Positions 24,048 through 31,481 of a DNA stretch of 64,000 nt are shown piece after piece. The position numbers were made by a program, and so were the translations under genes. Under the pieces are notes generated by a model. The model saw only the letters and a program-made list of their open reading frames with translations, was not told where the DNA came from and searched no databases. This stretch comes from Cronobacter dublinensis subsp. dublinensis LMG 23823 (GTDB lineage: Bacteria > Pseudomonadota > Gammaproteobacteria > Enterobacterales > Enterobacteriaceae): assembly GCF_001277235.1 (NCBI RefSeq), contig NZ_CP012266.1:1116001-1180000 (forward strand), given 5' to 3'. The stretch's first letter is position 1, and every line of letters starts with the position of its first letter.

Positions 24048-25121
24048 ATGACCACATTTATTCAGCTTCATCTCTTAACTGCTTACCCTGCCGCCAACCT
24101 GAACCGCGACGACACCGGCGCGCCGAAAACCGTCACCATTGGCGGCGCATCGCGGCTGCGCATCTCCTCGCAAAGCCTTAAGCGCGCCTGGCGTACCTCC
24201 GCGCTCTTTGAGGAGGCGCTCAGCGGCCATATCGGCACCCGCACCGCGCGTATTGGTCGCGAGGCGGCGGAAATCATGCTGGAAGGCGGCGTAGGGGCAA
24301 CCAAAGCCGTTGAGTGGGGCGGCGCTATTGCCGGTTGCTTCGGTAAAGTGAAAAGTGAAAAAGATAAGAACAGGCTGGCGAAAGATCCGCTCATCAACAC
24401 GGAAACCGAGCAGCTCGCCCATGTCAGCCCGACGGAAAGAGAGGCCGTGCAGGCGCTGGCCCGCACGCTGGCGACAGAGAACCGCGGCCCGTTACCAGAG
24501 GAGCTTTCTTTCCTGCGCAAAGACGCAATGGCCGTCGATATTGCGCTGTTTGGCCGCATGCTCGCCTCATCGCCTGAGCACAATATCGAGGCGGCGTGTC
24601 AGGTCGCCCATGCGTTCGGCGTTAGCGAGTCTCTGCTGGAAGACGATTTCTTCACGGCCGTTGACGATCTGCGCCAGGCATCAGCGGAAGAGGCCGGGGC
24701 GGGGCATATCGGCGAGCTCGGTTTCGGCTCGGCGCTGTTTTACACCTATCTGTGTATCGACCGCGATCGCCTGCTGGAAAACCTTAACGGCGACGAACGG
24801 CTGCTCGCGAAAACGCTGCGCGCGCTCGGCGAATGCACGATGAAAATCTCACCCACCGGCAAACAGAACAGCTTCGCCTCCCGCGCTTACGCCAGTTGGG
24901 CGCTCGCGGAAAAAAGCACCGAACAGCCGCGTTCGCTGGCCGCCGCATTCTGGGAACCGGTCACCGGGACTGACCAGCTGGAAGAGGCCGTGCGCCGCAT
25001 TACTACGCTTCGCGACAACATGAATAACGTCTACGGCGGGCAGCAGACCCCGTGCGCTGTTCTGCATGGCGTGAAAGGCGAAGGCTCCGTCGCGCAACTG
25101 CTGGATTTCATCAGCGCATAA
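24048..25121 (+). CDS. casC: Cas7e/CasC, backbone subunit of Cascade
   Basis: 357 residues beginning MTTFIQLHLLTAYPAANLNRDDTGAPKTVTIGGASRLRISSQSLKRAWR, the conserved N-terminus of Cas7e with the SSQSLKRA motif. Six copies form the crRNA-binding filament whose thumbs flip out every sixth guide base. The C-terminus contains SPTGKQNSFASRAYASWALAE. AGGAAC precedes ATG. Confidence 0.96.
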   Translation: MTTFIQLHLLTAYPAANLNRDDTGAPKTVTIGGASRLRISSQSLKRAWRTSALFEEALSGHIGTRTARIGREAAEIMLEGGVGATKAVEWGGAIAGCFGKVKSEKDKNRLAKDPLINTETEQLAHVSPTEREAVQALARTLATENRGPLPEELSFLRKDAMAVDIALFGRMLASSPEHNIEAACQVAHAFGVSESLLEDDFFTAVDDLRQASAEEAGAGHIGELGFGSALFYTYLCIDRDRLLENLNGDERLLAKTLRALGECTMKISPTGKQNSFASRAYASWALAEKSTEQPRSLAAAFWEPVTGTDQLEEAVRRITTLRDNMNNVYGGQQTPCAVLHGVKGEGSVAQLLDFISA

Positions 25122-25130
25122 GGGGCGATC

Positions 25131-25883
25131 ATGAACCGCTATCTTATTTTCCAGCTCCAGGGGGCGATGGCGTCCTGGGGGGAGATCGCCGTCGGCGAAG
25201 TGCGCCATTCGCGCGCGCTACCGGGGCGATCGGCGCTGCTGGGCCTGCTTGCCGCCGCACTCGGCATCCGACGCGATGACGACGCGGCGCTCAACGCGCT
25301 CAATCAGCACTATCAATTTATTGTCTGCGCCGGGGATGGCGCCGCCTGGGCGCGGGATTACCACACGGTCCAGGTCCCGCACGAAGCCCGCAAGGTGCGC
25401 TACTTCACCCGTAAAGACGAGTTGCGCGACAAGCTTATGCTCGAAACCACGCTTTCCCGTCGCGATTACTACGCCGACGGCTACTGGCTGGTGGCGGTAG
25501 CGGCAACGCCGGGCGCGCCTTATACGCTGGAGGCATTGCAGGCGGCGTTACTGACGCCTGTGTTTCCGCTCTACCTCGGTCGCAAAAGCCATCCGCTCGG
25601 ACTGCCGCTCTGGCCACAGCTGCATGACGGCGACGCGGCGACGGTACTGCGTGAGGCGCAGGCAGGCTACGGCGCCGCGCTAGGCGAGCTGTCGCCAGCG
25701 CTTAAACAGCTTGCACATTATTATCCGCATCTCTGGTGGGAGGGCGATCACGTCGGTCTTGAGGCTGATGAACTCCAGACCTGGCGCGATCAGCCGCTCA
25801 GCCGTCGGCGCTGGGATTTCGGCATCCGCACGGTAAAACAAGGACGACTGACGCCGGAGGCAACATGTATCTCTCAAAAATAA
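25131..25883 (+). CDS. casD: Cas5e/CasD, crRNA 5'-handle-binding subunit
   Basis: 250 residues with the family start MNRYLIFQLQGAMASWGEIAVGEVRHSRALPGRSALLGLLAAALGI. The protein caps the 5' end of the crRNA in Cascade. The central LYLGRKSHPLGLPLWP motif is typical of Cas5e. Its last 19 bp overlap the start of cas6e, so the two are translationally coupled. Confidence 0.95.
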   Translation: MNRYLIFQLQGAMASWGEIAVGEVRHSRALPGRSALLGLLAAALGIRRDDDAALNALNQHYQFIVCAGDGAAWARDYHTVQVPHEARKVRYFTRKDELRDKLMLETTLSRRDYYADGYWLVAVAATPGAPYTLEALQAALLTPVFPLYLGRKSHPLGLPLWPQLHDGDAATVLREAQAGYGAALGELSPALKQLAHYYPHLWWEGDHVGLEADELQTWRDQPLSRRRWDFGIRTVKQGRLTPEATCISQK

Positions 25884-26515
25884 CGCTTCCCACCGCCAGG
25901 CTGACCCCGCAACGGCTAATGGACATGATGGCGCGGGGCGAATATGTCATGCACCAGTGGTTGTGGGAGCTGTTCCCCGATGTGGCGCAGCGCCAGTATC
26001 TTTATCGTCGCGAGACGTTACAGACCGGCTTCTGCTTTTATCTGCTGTCAGCGAGCGCGCCGGTGCGCTCGCATCCGCTGTTTGAGGTGCAGACGCGCGC
26101 TTTCGCCTCAACGCCGCAGCCGGGCATGGCGTTACGCTTTACGCTTCGGGCAAACCCCGTCGTCACCCGCAACGGTAAGCGCCACGACGTGCTGATGAAT
26201 GCGAAGCATGAGTGGAAGCGCAACGCCCAGACGGGTGAGCTGTGGACGCTCCAGGAGCAGGCAGCGCTTAGCTGGCTTGCCGCGCAGGGCGAAAAAAGCG
26301 GCTTTCAGCTCACGCAGGCTTCAGTGACCGCGTATCGTCAACAGCAGGTGGCGAAAGGGCGCGGCGCCCTGATCCAGTACAGCTGCGTGGACTATGACGG
26401 CACGCTCATCGTCACCGATCCGGCGCAGTTTATGGCGAGCATCGCGGCGGGCTTTGGTAAATGTCGCGCCTTCGGCTGTGGGCTGATGCTTATCAAACCG
26501 GACAATGGCGCATGA
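25865..26515 (+). CDS. casE: Cas6e/CasE, CRISPR RNA endoribonuclease
   Basis: 216 residues starting MYLSKITLPTARLTPQ inside the end of cas5, with GGAGGC upstream. It has two ferredoxin-like halves and the C-terminal glycine-rich loop GFGKCRAFGCGLMLIKP of Cas6e. It cleaves the pre-crRNA at the base of the repeat hairpin and stays on the 3' end of the crRNA. It would process both arrays and, if expressed, the mini-array at 21555-21625, whose second unit has a 7-bp stem. Confidence 0.96.
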   Translation: MYLSKITLPTARLTPQRLMDMMARGEYVMHQWLWELFPDVAQRQYLYRRETLQTGFCFYLLSASAPVRSHPLFEVQTRAFASTPQPGMALRFTLRANPVVTRNGKRHDVLMNAKHEWKRNAQTGELWTLQEQAALSWLAAQGEKSGFQLTQASVTAYRQQQVAKGRGALIQYSCVDYDGTLIVTDPAQFMASIAAGFGKCRAFGCGLMLIKPDNGA

Positions 26516-27429
26516 GTTTTGTCCCGTTAAACCCGATCCCGCTCAAAGATCGCACGTCGATGATCTTCCTTCAGTACGGCCATCTTGATGTTCTGGATGG
26601 CGCTTTCGTGCTGGTGGACAAAACCGGCGTGCGCACGCATGTGCCGGTAGGCGCTGTCGCCTGCATTATGCTGGAGCCGGGCACGCGGGTTTCTCATGCG
26701 GCTATCCGGCTCGCCGCCCAGGTCGGGACATTGCTGGTGTGGGTCGGCGAGGCGGGCGTGCGCCTGTACGCGTCCGGGCAGCCTGGCGGCGCGCGCGCTG
26801 ACAAGCTGCTCTACCAGGCGAAGCTCGCGCTTGACGAGACGTTGCGCCTGAAAGTGGTTCGCAAAATGTATGCGTTGCGCTTTGGCGAGCCGCCGCCTGA
26901 GCGCCGTTCGGTCGAACAGCTGCGCGGGATTGAAGGGGCCAGAGTGCGCCAGACTTACGCCCTGCTTGCAAAGCGCTACGGCGTAAAGTGGCACGGGCGT
27001 AATTATGATCCGAAAGACTGGGAGAAGGGCGATATCGTCAATCAGTGCATCAGTGCCGCCACCTCCTGTTTATACGGCATCAGCGAGGCGGCGGTGCTGG
27101 CGGCAGGCTACGCGCCCGCGATTGGTTTTATTCACAGCGGCAAGCCGCTCTCGTTCGTTTACGACATCGCAGACATCATTAAATTTGATGCCGTCGTGCC
27201 TAAAGCGTTTGAGATTGCCGCACGTCACCCCGAGCAACCTGACCGCGATGTGCGTCTGGCGTGCCGGGATATTTTTCGTAGCGAAAAGCTGACCGGCAAG
27301 CTGATTCCGCTTATTGAAGAGGTGCTGGCGGCCGGCGACATCGAACCGCCGCAGCCCGCGGCGGATATGCTGCCGCCTGCTATTCCACTGGCGGATTCGC
27401 TGGCTGAAGCGGGCTTCAGGAGCCGCTAA
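26512..27429 (+). CDS. cas1: Cas1, CRISPR integrase
   Basis: 305 residues from MSFVPLNPIPLKDRTSMIFLQ, overlapping cas6e by ATGA. Metal ligands match the E. coli integrase: Glu141 (GIEGARVR), His208 (GFIHSGKPLSF) and Asp221 (YDIADIIKFD). Similarity to E. coli Cas1 is very high, much higher than for the Cascade proteins. An upstream in-frame ATG at 26461 lies well inside cas6e and is not needed. Confidence 0.98.
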   Translation: MSFVPLNPIPLKDRTSMIFLQYGHLDVLDGAFVLVDKTGVRTHVPVGAVACIMLEPGTRVSHAAIRLAAQVGTLLVWVGEAGVRLYASGQPGGARADKLLYQAKLALDETLRLKVVRKMYALRFGEPPPERRSVEQLRGIEGARVRQTYALLAKRYGVKWHGRNYDPKDWEKGDIVNQCISAATSCLYGISEAAVLAAGYAPAIGFIHSGKPLSFVYDIADIIKFDAVVPKAFEIAARHPEQPDRDVRLACRDIFRSEKLTGKLIPLIEEVLAAGDIEPPQPAADMLPPAIPLADSLAEAGFRSR

Positions 27430-27722
27430 TGAGCATGCTGATGGTTGTCACCGAAAACGTGCCGCCGAGACTGCGCGGGCGGCTCGCTATCTGGCTGCTT
27501 GAACTGCGCGCCGGGGTTTATGTCGGCGACGTCTCGAAGCGGGTACGTGAAATGATCTGGCATCAGATAACCGAGCTCGCGGAAGAGGGCAATGTCGCGA
27601 TGGCCTGGGCTACGAATAATGAATCCGGCTTCGATTTCCAGACGTATGGCGTTAACCGACGTATTCCGGTGGATTTAGACGGCCTGCGCCTTGTCTCATT
27701 TTTACCCCTTCAGAATCAGTAG
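27429..27722 (+). CDS. cas2: Cas2, adaptation subunit
   Basis: 97 residues, ATG overlapping the cas1 stop (TAATG). MVVTENVPPRLRGRLAIWLLELRAGVYVGDVSKRVREMIW and the C-terminal VDLDGLRLVSFLPL match E. coli Cas2. It forms the core dimer of the Cas1-Cas2 complex that integrates spacers at the leader end. The leader of array 2 begins right after the stop. Confidence 0.98.
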   Translation: MSMLMVVTENVPPRLRGRLAIWLLELRAGVYVGDVSKRVREMIWHQITELAEEGNVAMAWATNNESGFDFQTYGVNRRIPVDLDGLRLVSFLPLQNQ

Positions 27723-27818
27723 GTTAACTGCTCTTTAAAAATATGGAGATGTAATAAAAAAGTTGGTGGATTGTTGGGTGTGAAAAATTTCCATATAGAA
27801 CAGTGATATAGTTTTAGA
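27723..27818 (+). promoter_or_regulatory. Leader of CRISPR array 2
   Basis: AT-rich stretch between cas2 and the first repeat with the same three blocks as leader 1: GCTCTTTAA, GTTGGTGGATTGTTGGG and GTTTTAGA before the repeat. Its presence marks the left end as the active end of the array. Confidence 0.8.
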
Positions 27819-29110
27819 GTGTTCCCCGCGCGAGCGGGGATAAACCGGGATTACCAGTCATCCAGTTGTAAAACAGGCGGTGTTCCCCGCGCGAGCGGGG
27901 ATAAACCGCGTTTGTATAGCGAGTTCGGATACCCGCTTGAGTGTTCCCCGCGCGAGCGGGGATAAACCGTGCGCATTTGTGTAAGCCAGGCTTTGCTGGA
28001 TGTGTTCCCCGCGCGAGCGGGGATAAACCGATGGCTGGTTGATGCAAAGTCCAGCCATCATGGTGTTCCCCGCGCGAGCGGGGATAAACCGTGACCATAT
28101 AACGGACCTTTGTCGGCATTACCGTGTTCCCCGCGCGAGCGGGGATAAACCGGTTGATAATGAGTCGTCAGAGAATACTTCTTCGTGTTCCCCGCGCGAG
28201 CGGGGATAAACCGTTACGTCGTGTTGTGCAGCAGTACCGAATTCGGTGTTCCCCGCGCGAGCGGGGATAAACCGGCGATAAATACCCTGGCTGTAACGCC
28301 AGGTGCGTGTTCCCCGCGCGAGCGGGGATAAACCGGATAAGCTCCCACGTCGCGAAAAGGCCCGGGGGTGTTCCCCGCGCGAGCGGGGATAAACCGAGTT
28401 CTATTCTGGAGGGCGCGGGCGTCGGGCAGTGTTCCCCGCGCGAGCGGGGATAAACCGGTGCGATTAGTGAACTTCCCTGAGCTTAGTGAGTGTTCCCCGC
28501 GCGAGCGGGGATAAACCGCACCACGTGAGTGGAGCCTTGACCGCCGTGAGGTGTTCCCCGCGCGAGCGGGGATAAACCGGACCCGCGCGCCGCTACCAGC
28601 TCAATCGTAGTGTGTTCCCCGCGCGAGCGGGGATAAACCGTATTCTTTCCCGCCAGCATCAAAATCGGCTTTGTGTTCCCCGCGCGAGCGGGGATAAACC
28701 GATGGAAGGACTCAAACCGTATACCCGACAGACGTGTTCCCCGCGCGAGCGGGGATAAACCGGTCTGTCCGCCAAATTTGGTGCCGTCAGGTAAGTGTTC
28801 CCCGCGCGAGCGGGGATAAACCGACAGATCACAAAAATAACGAGTACGGATTTGTGTGTTCCCCGCGCGAGCGGGGATAAACCGCGATTCATTGAGTTGA
28901 GCGGCACCCAAGACGGGTGTTCCCCGCGCGAGCACAACGTCACGGCGCTGGAGGCGGAGTGTTCCCCGCGCGAGCGGGGATAAACCGTCGATTCTCTCAA
29001 CTCTCAGTTTGCAGCCAACGTGTTCCCCGCGCGAGCGGGGGATAAACCGGATCGTGTCGTAAAGGGTTAATTCCATATTTCGTGTTCCCCGCGTGAGCGG
29101 GAAGGAAACC
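27819..29110 (+). CRISPR. CRISPR array 2, type I-E, 22 repeats with distal decay
   Basis: Repeats start at 27819 and every 61 bp to 28917, then at 28959, 29020 and 29082. The repeat has G at position 14 (GTGTTCCCCGCGC-G-AGCGGGG-ATAAACC). The repeat at 28917 is cut after 17 bases and its spacer is short (42-bp period, 19 bp lost); the one at 29020 has an extra G; the last (29082-29110) is degenerate (GCGTGAGCGGGAAGGAAACC). All readable 29th bases are G. The array directly follows cas2 and its leader. 29111-29299 is AT-rich and holds nothing further I can support. Confidence 0.98.
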
Positions 29111-29299
29111 TTTGGAATAATTCAAACGAAGGTTTAGATTCTTCGGGAACTAGAGTTGTGGTTATTTTTTATAAATATGATAAAACTTCTTAAAATAGCT
29201 AATTTTTATTTTAGTTAATGGCTTTTAAAGCTTTATTACAATGTTTTTTTCGAAAATCATATAGTATCCCCTGATCATTTTTTTAAAATTAAATTTTAT

Positions 29300-29659
29300 A
29301 TGGCATGGGGTAAATATGCGGCGATAAGACACGTGCGTGATCGTGCTTATAGCCAAAGTCATCATAAATGCGAACTCTTTGTTAAAGAGGCTATTATTGC
29401 GGGTGGAGTAAATATCTATCCCACACCCTCAGCAAAAGATATGGGCAAGGCGTTGATAAAACCAGGGTTTTATGAGGTTTATGGCGAGCCTGTTGCTGGT
29501 GATGTGGCGGTGATCCAGGCAATACCCGGCCATCCTGATGGCCATGCATGCATTTATGATGGGCAAATTTGGATAAGCGATTTTCGACAAAAAACGCTCT
29601 ACCCCGCAGAGAGTTATCGAAAAGCACAACCAGCTTATAAACTATACAGGCATTACTGA
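29300..29659 (+). CDS. Putative peptidoglycan amidase/NlpC-P60-type toxin
   Basis: 119 residues without a signal peptide. Candidate catalytic Cys24 in HKCELFVKEAI and His82 in GHPDGHACIYDGQIWISDF give the Cys-His papain-like layout of small CHAP/NlpC-P60 amidases, including type VI secretion Tae-like effectors; the YRKAQPAYKLYRHY ending is also typical. The upstream region has no clear ribosome binding site and no other usable start. Coding sequence and flanks are much more AT-rich than the backbone, which suggests acquisition. No secretion genes lie nearby, so delivery is unknown. The next gene is the likely immunity partner. Confidence 0.6.
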   Translation: MAWGKYAAIRHVRDRAYSQSHHKCELFVKEAIIAGGVNIYPTPSAKDMGKALIKPGFYEVYGEPVAGDVAVIQAIPGHPDGHACIYDGQIWISDFRQKTLYPAESYRKAQPAYKLYRHY

Positions 29660-29660
29660 G

Positions 29661-30122
29661 ATGAATAAAAAAAACCTTTTACTGGCTATTCCAGCGTTAT
29701 ATTGTTTTTGCGTGTTTGCCGGGGATGACACTCCCGGGCAACAGCCGCAACAGGCCGCGCTCAAATTCAACCAGTGGTATATAAAACACTTCAACGATTC
29801 GGATGATAATCTGCTTAACAGTAAAGAAATCGAAATCTACGTGGCGAAAGAGACGCTGGAAACATTACGACACGCGAGAAATAACGACGATGAATTCTAC
29901 GATGCTGACTTTTTTATAAAGGCGCAGGACATCATGCCTGACTGGCCATCCCATACGGTAGTGACAGGCGCAGAATACGATCCCGTTTGTACTCAGGTGT
30001 ACGTCTCATTCGGCCAGCATCAGACGCATGGCGTGGTTGATTGCATGGTAAAAGAGTCTGGAAGATGGAAAATCCGGTCTGTTGCGCGGCAACCGCCCGA
30101 GCCAGCACTGCGCCAGCCATAA
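29661..30122 (+). CDS. Secreted DUF3828-like protein, putative immunity partner
   Basis: 153 residues with a signal peptide (MNKKNLLLAIPALYCFCVFA, cleavage before GDD), 1 bp after the amidase gene. The mature part (AALKFNQWYIKHFNDSDD...EIEIYVAKETLETLRHARNND...CTQVYVSFGQHQTHGVVDCMVKESGRWKIRSV) has the look of DUF3828/YqhG-type periplasmic domains. A periplasmic protein paired with a wall-cutting enzyme is the standard arrangement for amidase immunity. Domain assignment is from memory and not certain. Confidence 0.6.
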   Translation: MNKKNLLLAIPALYCFCVFAGDDTPGQQPQQAALKFNQWYIKHFNDSDDNLLNSKEIEIYVAKETLETLRHARNNDDEFYDADFFIKAQDIMPDWPSHTVVTGAEYDPVCTQVYVSFGQHQTHGVVDCMVKESGRWKIRSVARQPPEPALRQP

Positions 30123-30307
30123 GCTCTCGGCACCTGCACAGCCCTCACCGCGCGTAATAGCGCTTTCCGTTATCGTACTCACCCCGCTTTATTAAGACTA
30201 CAGAGGCATAACAGATGACGTTTTGCGCATTTTTTCATTCAAATCGCGCTGTTTTACGCTCCGCTTGCCATGATTGCGCAATAAACCAACATCCGGCGCG
30301 CGTTGGG

Positions 30308-30336
30308 TTGCAATCGCCAGGGGCAACAGACATAAT
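30308..30336 (+). promoter_or_regulatory. Promoter of ffs
   Basis: TTGCAA, 17 bp, CATAAT, followed by the GC-rich discriminator GCGCCC, as in stable-RNA promoters. It lies about 30 bp before the mature RNA, consistent with a 5' leader that is trimmed. Confidence 0.75.
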
Positions 30337-30366
30337 GCGCCCTGCGCGTTTAACGACGCTCTCAAT

Positions 30367-30480
30367 GGGGGCCCTGTTGGTTCTCCCGCAACGCTACTCT
30401 GTTTACCAGGTCAGGTCCGGAAGGAAGCAGCCAAGGCAGATGACGTGTGTGCCGGGATGTAGCTGGCAGGGCCCCCACCC
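30367..30480 (+). ncRNA. ffs: 4.5S RNA (signal recognition particle RNA)
   Basis: 114 nt, nearly identical to E. coli 4.5S RNA: GGGGGCCCTGTTGG at the 5' end, the conserved domain IV core CAGGTCAGGTCCGGAAGG, AGCAGCCAAGGCAGA, and the complementary 3' end GGCAGGGCCCCCACCC. It forms the SRP with Ffh and directs inner-membrane protein insertion. 30123-30307 before the promoter and 30481-30771 after it contain no gene I can support. Confidence 0.99.
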
Positions 30481-30771
30481 ATTTCAGGCGCTCGCCGCGA
30501 CAACATGCTGCCGCTTCTCTCCTTCAGAGTATCCCTCACTGCCTTTTCACGGCTATGACGCAAAATATCTATTTCTGCGACACCGCTTTATTTATTTTAT
30601 TTCGTCTTTTAAATTTCATTTAACTGTCATTGTACTGTCATCTTATTGTCATAATCACCTGTCGAATATCTCATTTTTGAAACGTCTTTTTATAAGAAAG
30701 AGCTTAGCGCTGGATCTTAATAATCAATTGAGGTATTAAATAGCCCTCATCTGAAAAGAAAGGAATTTTCT

Positions 30772-31023
30772 ATGACTGCTGCGGTGCTTAACGTAAAAAT
30801 TAATACCGACCTCAAAGAAAAGCTTCGTCAGTATGCTGAGCAGAACAGTGAAACGCTTAGCGCCGCCACCGAAAAGCTGCTGATCCAAGCGCTGGTGCTG
30901 GCTGATGAAGACGACGCAGTAAGCGGCGAAGAGATTGACAGCCAGCATACCGAAGAAGATATCTCCCCACTTTCTGTAAAAGAAATCAAAGCGCTACGTA
31001 AACTGCTGAAGAAGAAAAAATGA
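30772..31023 (+). CDS. Small ribbon-helix-helix-like protein
   Basis: 83 residues; AAAGGAA precedes ATG. The first 45 residues (VLNVKINTDLKEKLRQYAEQNSETLSAATEKLLIQAL) fit a beta-helix-helix RHH DNA-binding fold. The middle is acidic (DEDDAVSGEEID, HTEED) and the C-terminus basic (LRKLLKKKK). It overlaps the next gene by ATGA, as antitoxin-toxin or regulator-partner pairs do. I do not recognise a named family. Confidence 0.6.
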   Translation: MTAAVLNVKINTDLKEKLRQYAEQNSETLSAATEKLLIQALVLADEDDAVSGEEIDSQHTEEDISPLSVKEIKALRKLLKKKK

Positions 31024-31232
31024 AAGACACCCCTACAGCTTCAACCTACCGGGAAGCGTGCGAGCTGCTGCGTTCAGGCTACGTAAAACATGTCCGTCTG
31101 GGCTGGGATGTCGGCAGCGATGAGTTTTTTCGCATTGCGTCAGACTGGTGCGATGCCGGCGCTAAAATTAAAAAAGAGGGTAATGAATTTATCATTTCCC
31201 TGAAAGGTTTCCCCGTCCCGCGCCAGCATTAA
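31020..31232 (+). CDS. Small hypothetical protein coupled to the RHH gene
   Basis: 70 residues starting in the stop of the preceding gene (ATGA). Sequence MKDTPTASTYREACELLRSGYVKHVRLGWDVGSDEFFRIASDWCDAGAKIKKEGNEFIISLKGFPVPRQH has no motif I can name; it is compact, alpha/beta, with one Cys. The pair may be a toxin-antitoxin-like unit with the RHH protein as antitoxin, but nothing in the sequence proves it. Both genes sit in the AT-rich accessory stretch after ffs. Confidence 0.55.
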   Translation: MKDTPTASTYREACELLRSGYVKHVRLGWDVGSDEFFRIASDWCDAGAKIKKEGNEFIISLKGFPVPRQH

Positions 31233-31275
31233 TTCCTGCCTGTTAAATTCGTCATTAATATATCATCTTCGTGAC

Positions 31276-31298
31276 ACGGCGCTGTTACAAAGCGCCGT
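31276..31298 (+). terminator. Hairpin after the RHH pair
   Basis: ACGGCGCT-GTTACAA-AGCGCCGT, 8-bp perfect stem, 43 bp after the stop; no long T-run follows, so termination is uncertain. The remaining 31299-31481 shows nothing else I can support. Confidence 0.4.
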
Positions 31299-31481
31299 CA
31301 TTATCTCCGGCATAATAAAACAATACGCCTCACCATCTCATATCATGTGCAGTCACGGATGACGGTAATTTATGGCGAGCCGGAAGGGTCGCCATCTGTT
31401 TTTTTCCTGCTTATTTCACTGCGCTGTTCTGCGCCCGTGCTTCAGACTTACCTTATTCACGCACATGACATCACCCGTGGC

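Noticed and set aside
26461..26511. Upstream start for cas1 (17 extra codons)
   Set aside because: Lies inside cas6e; the ATGA-overlap start at 26512 gives the conserved N-terminus and the catalytic numbering E141/H208/D221.
27814..29076. Open frames across array 2
   Set aside because: Same reason as for array 1; longer runs result from the 19-bp deletion and the 1-bp insertion.
30215..30739. 174-codon frame across ffs
   Set aside because: It would cover the whole of 4.5S RNA; the RNA gene is certain and the peptide has no family features.
31374..31405. GGCGA/TCGCC hairpin with T-run downstream of the MocR gene
   Set aside because: Five-bp stem with a long loop, and the T-run is on the wrong strand for the leftward gene; too weak to call.
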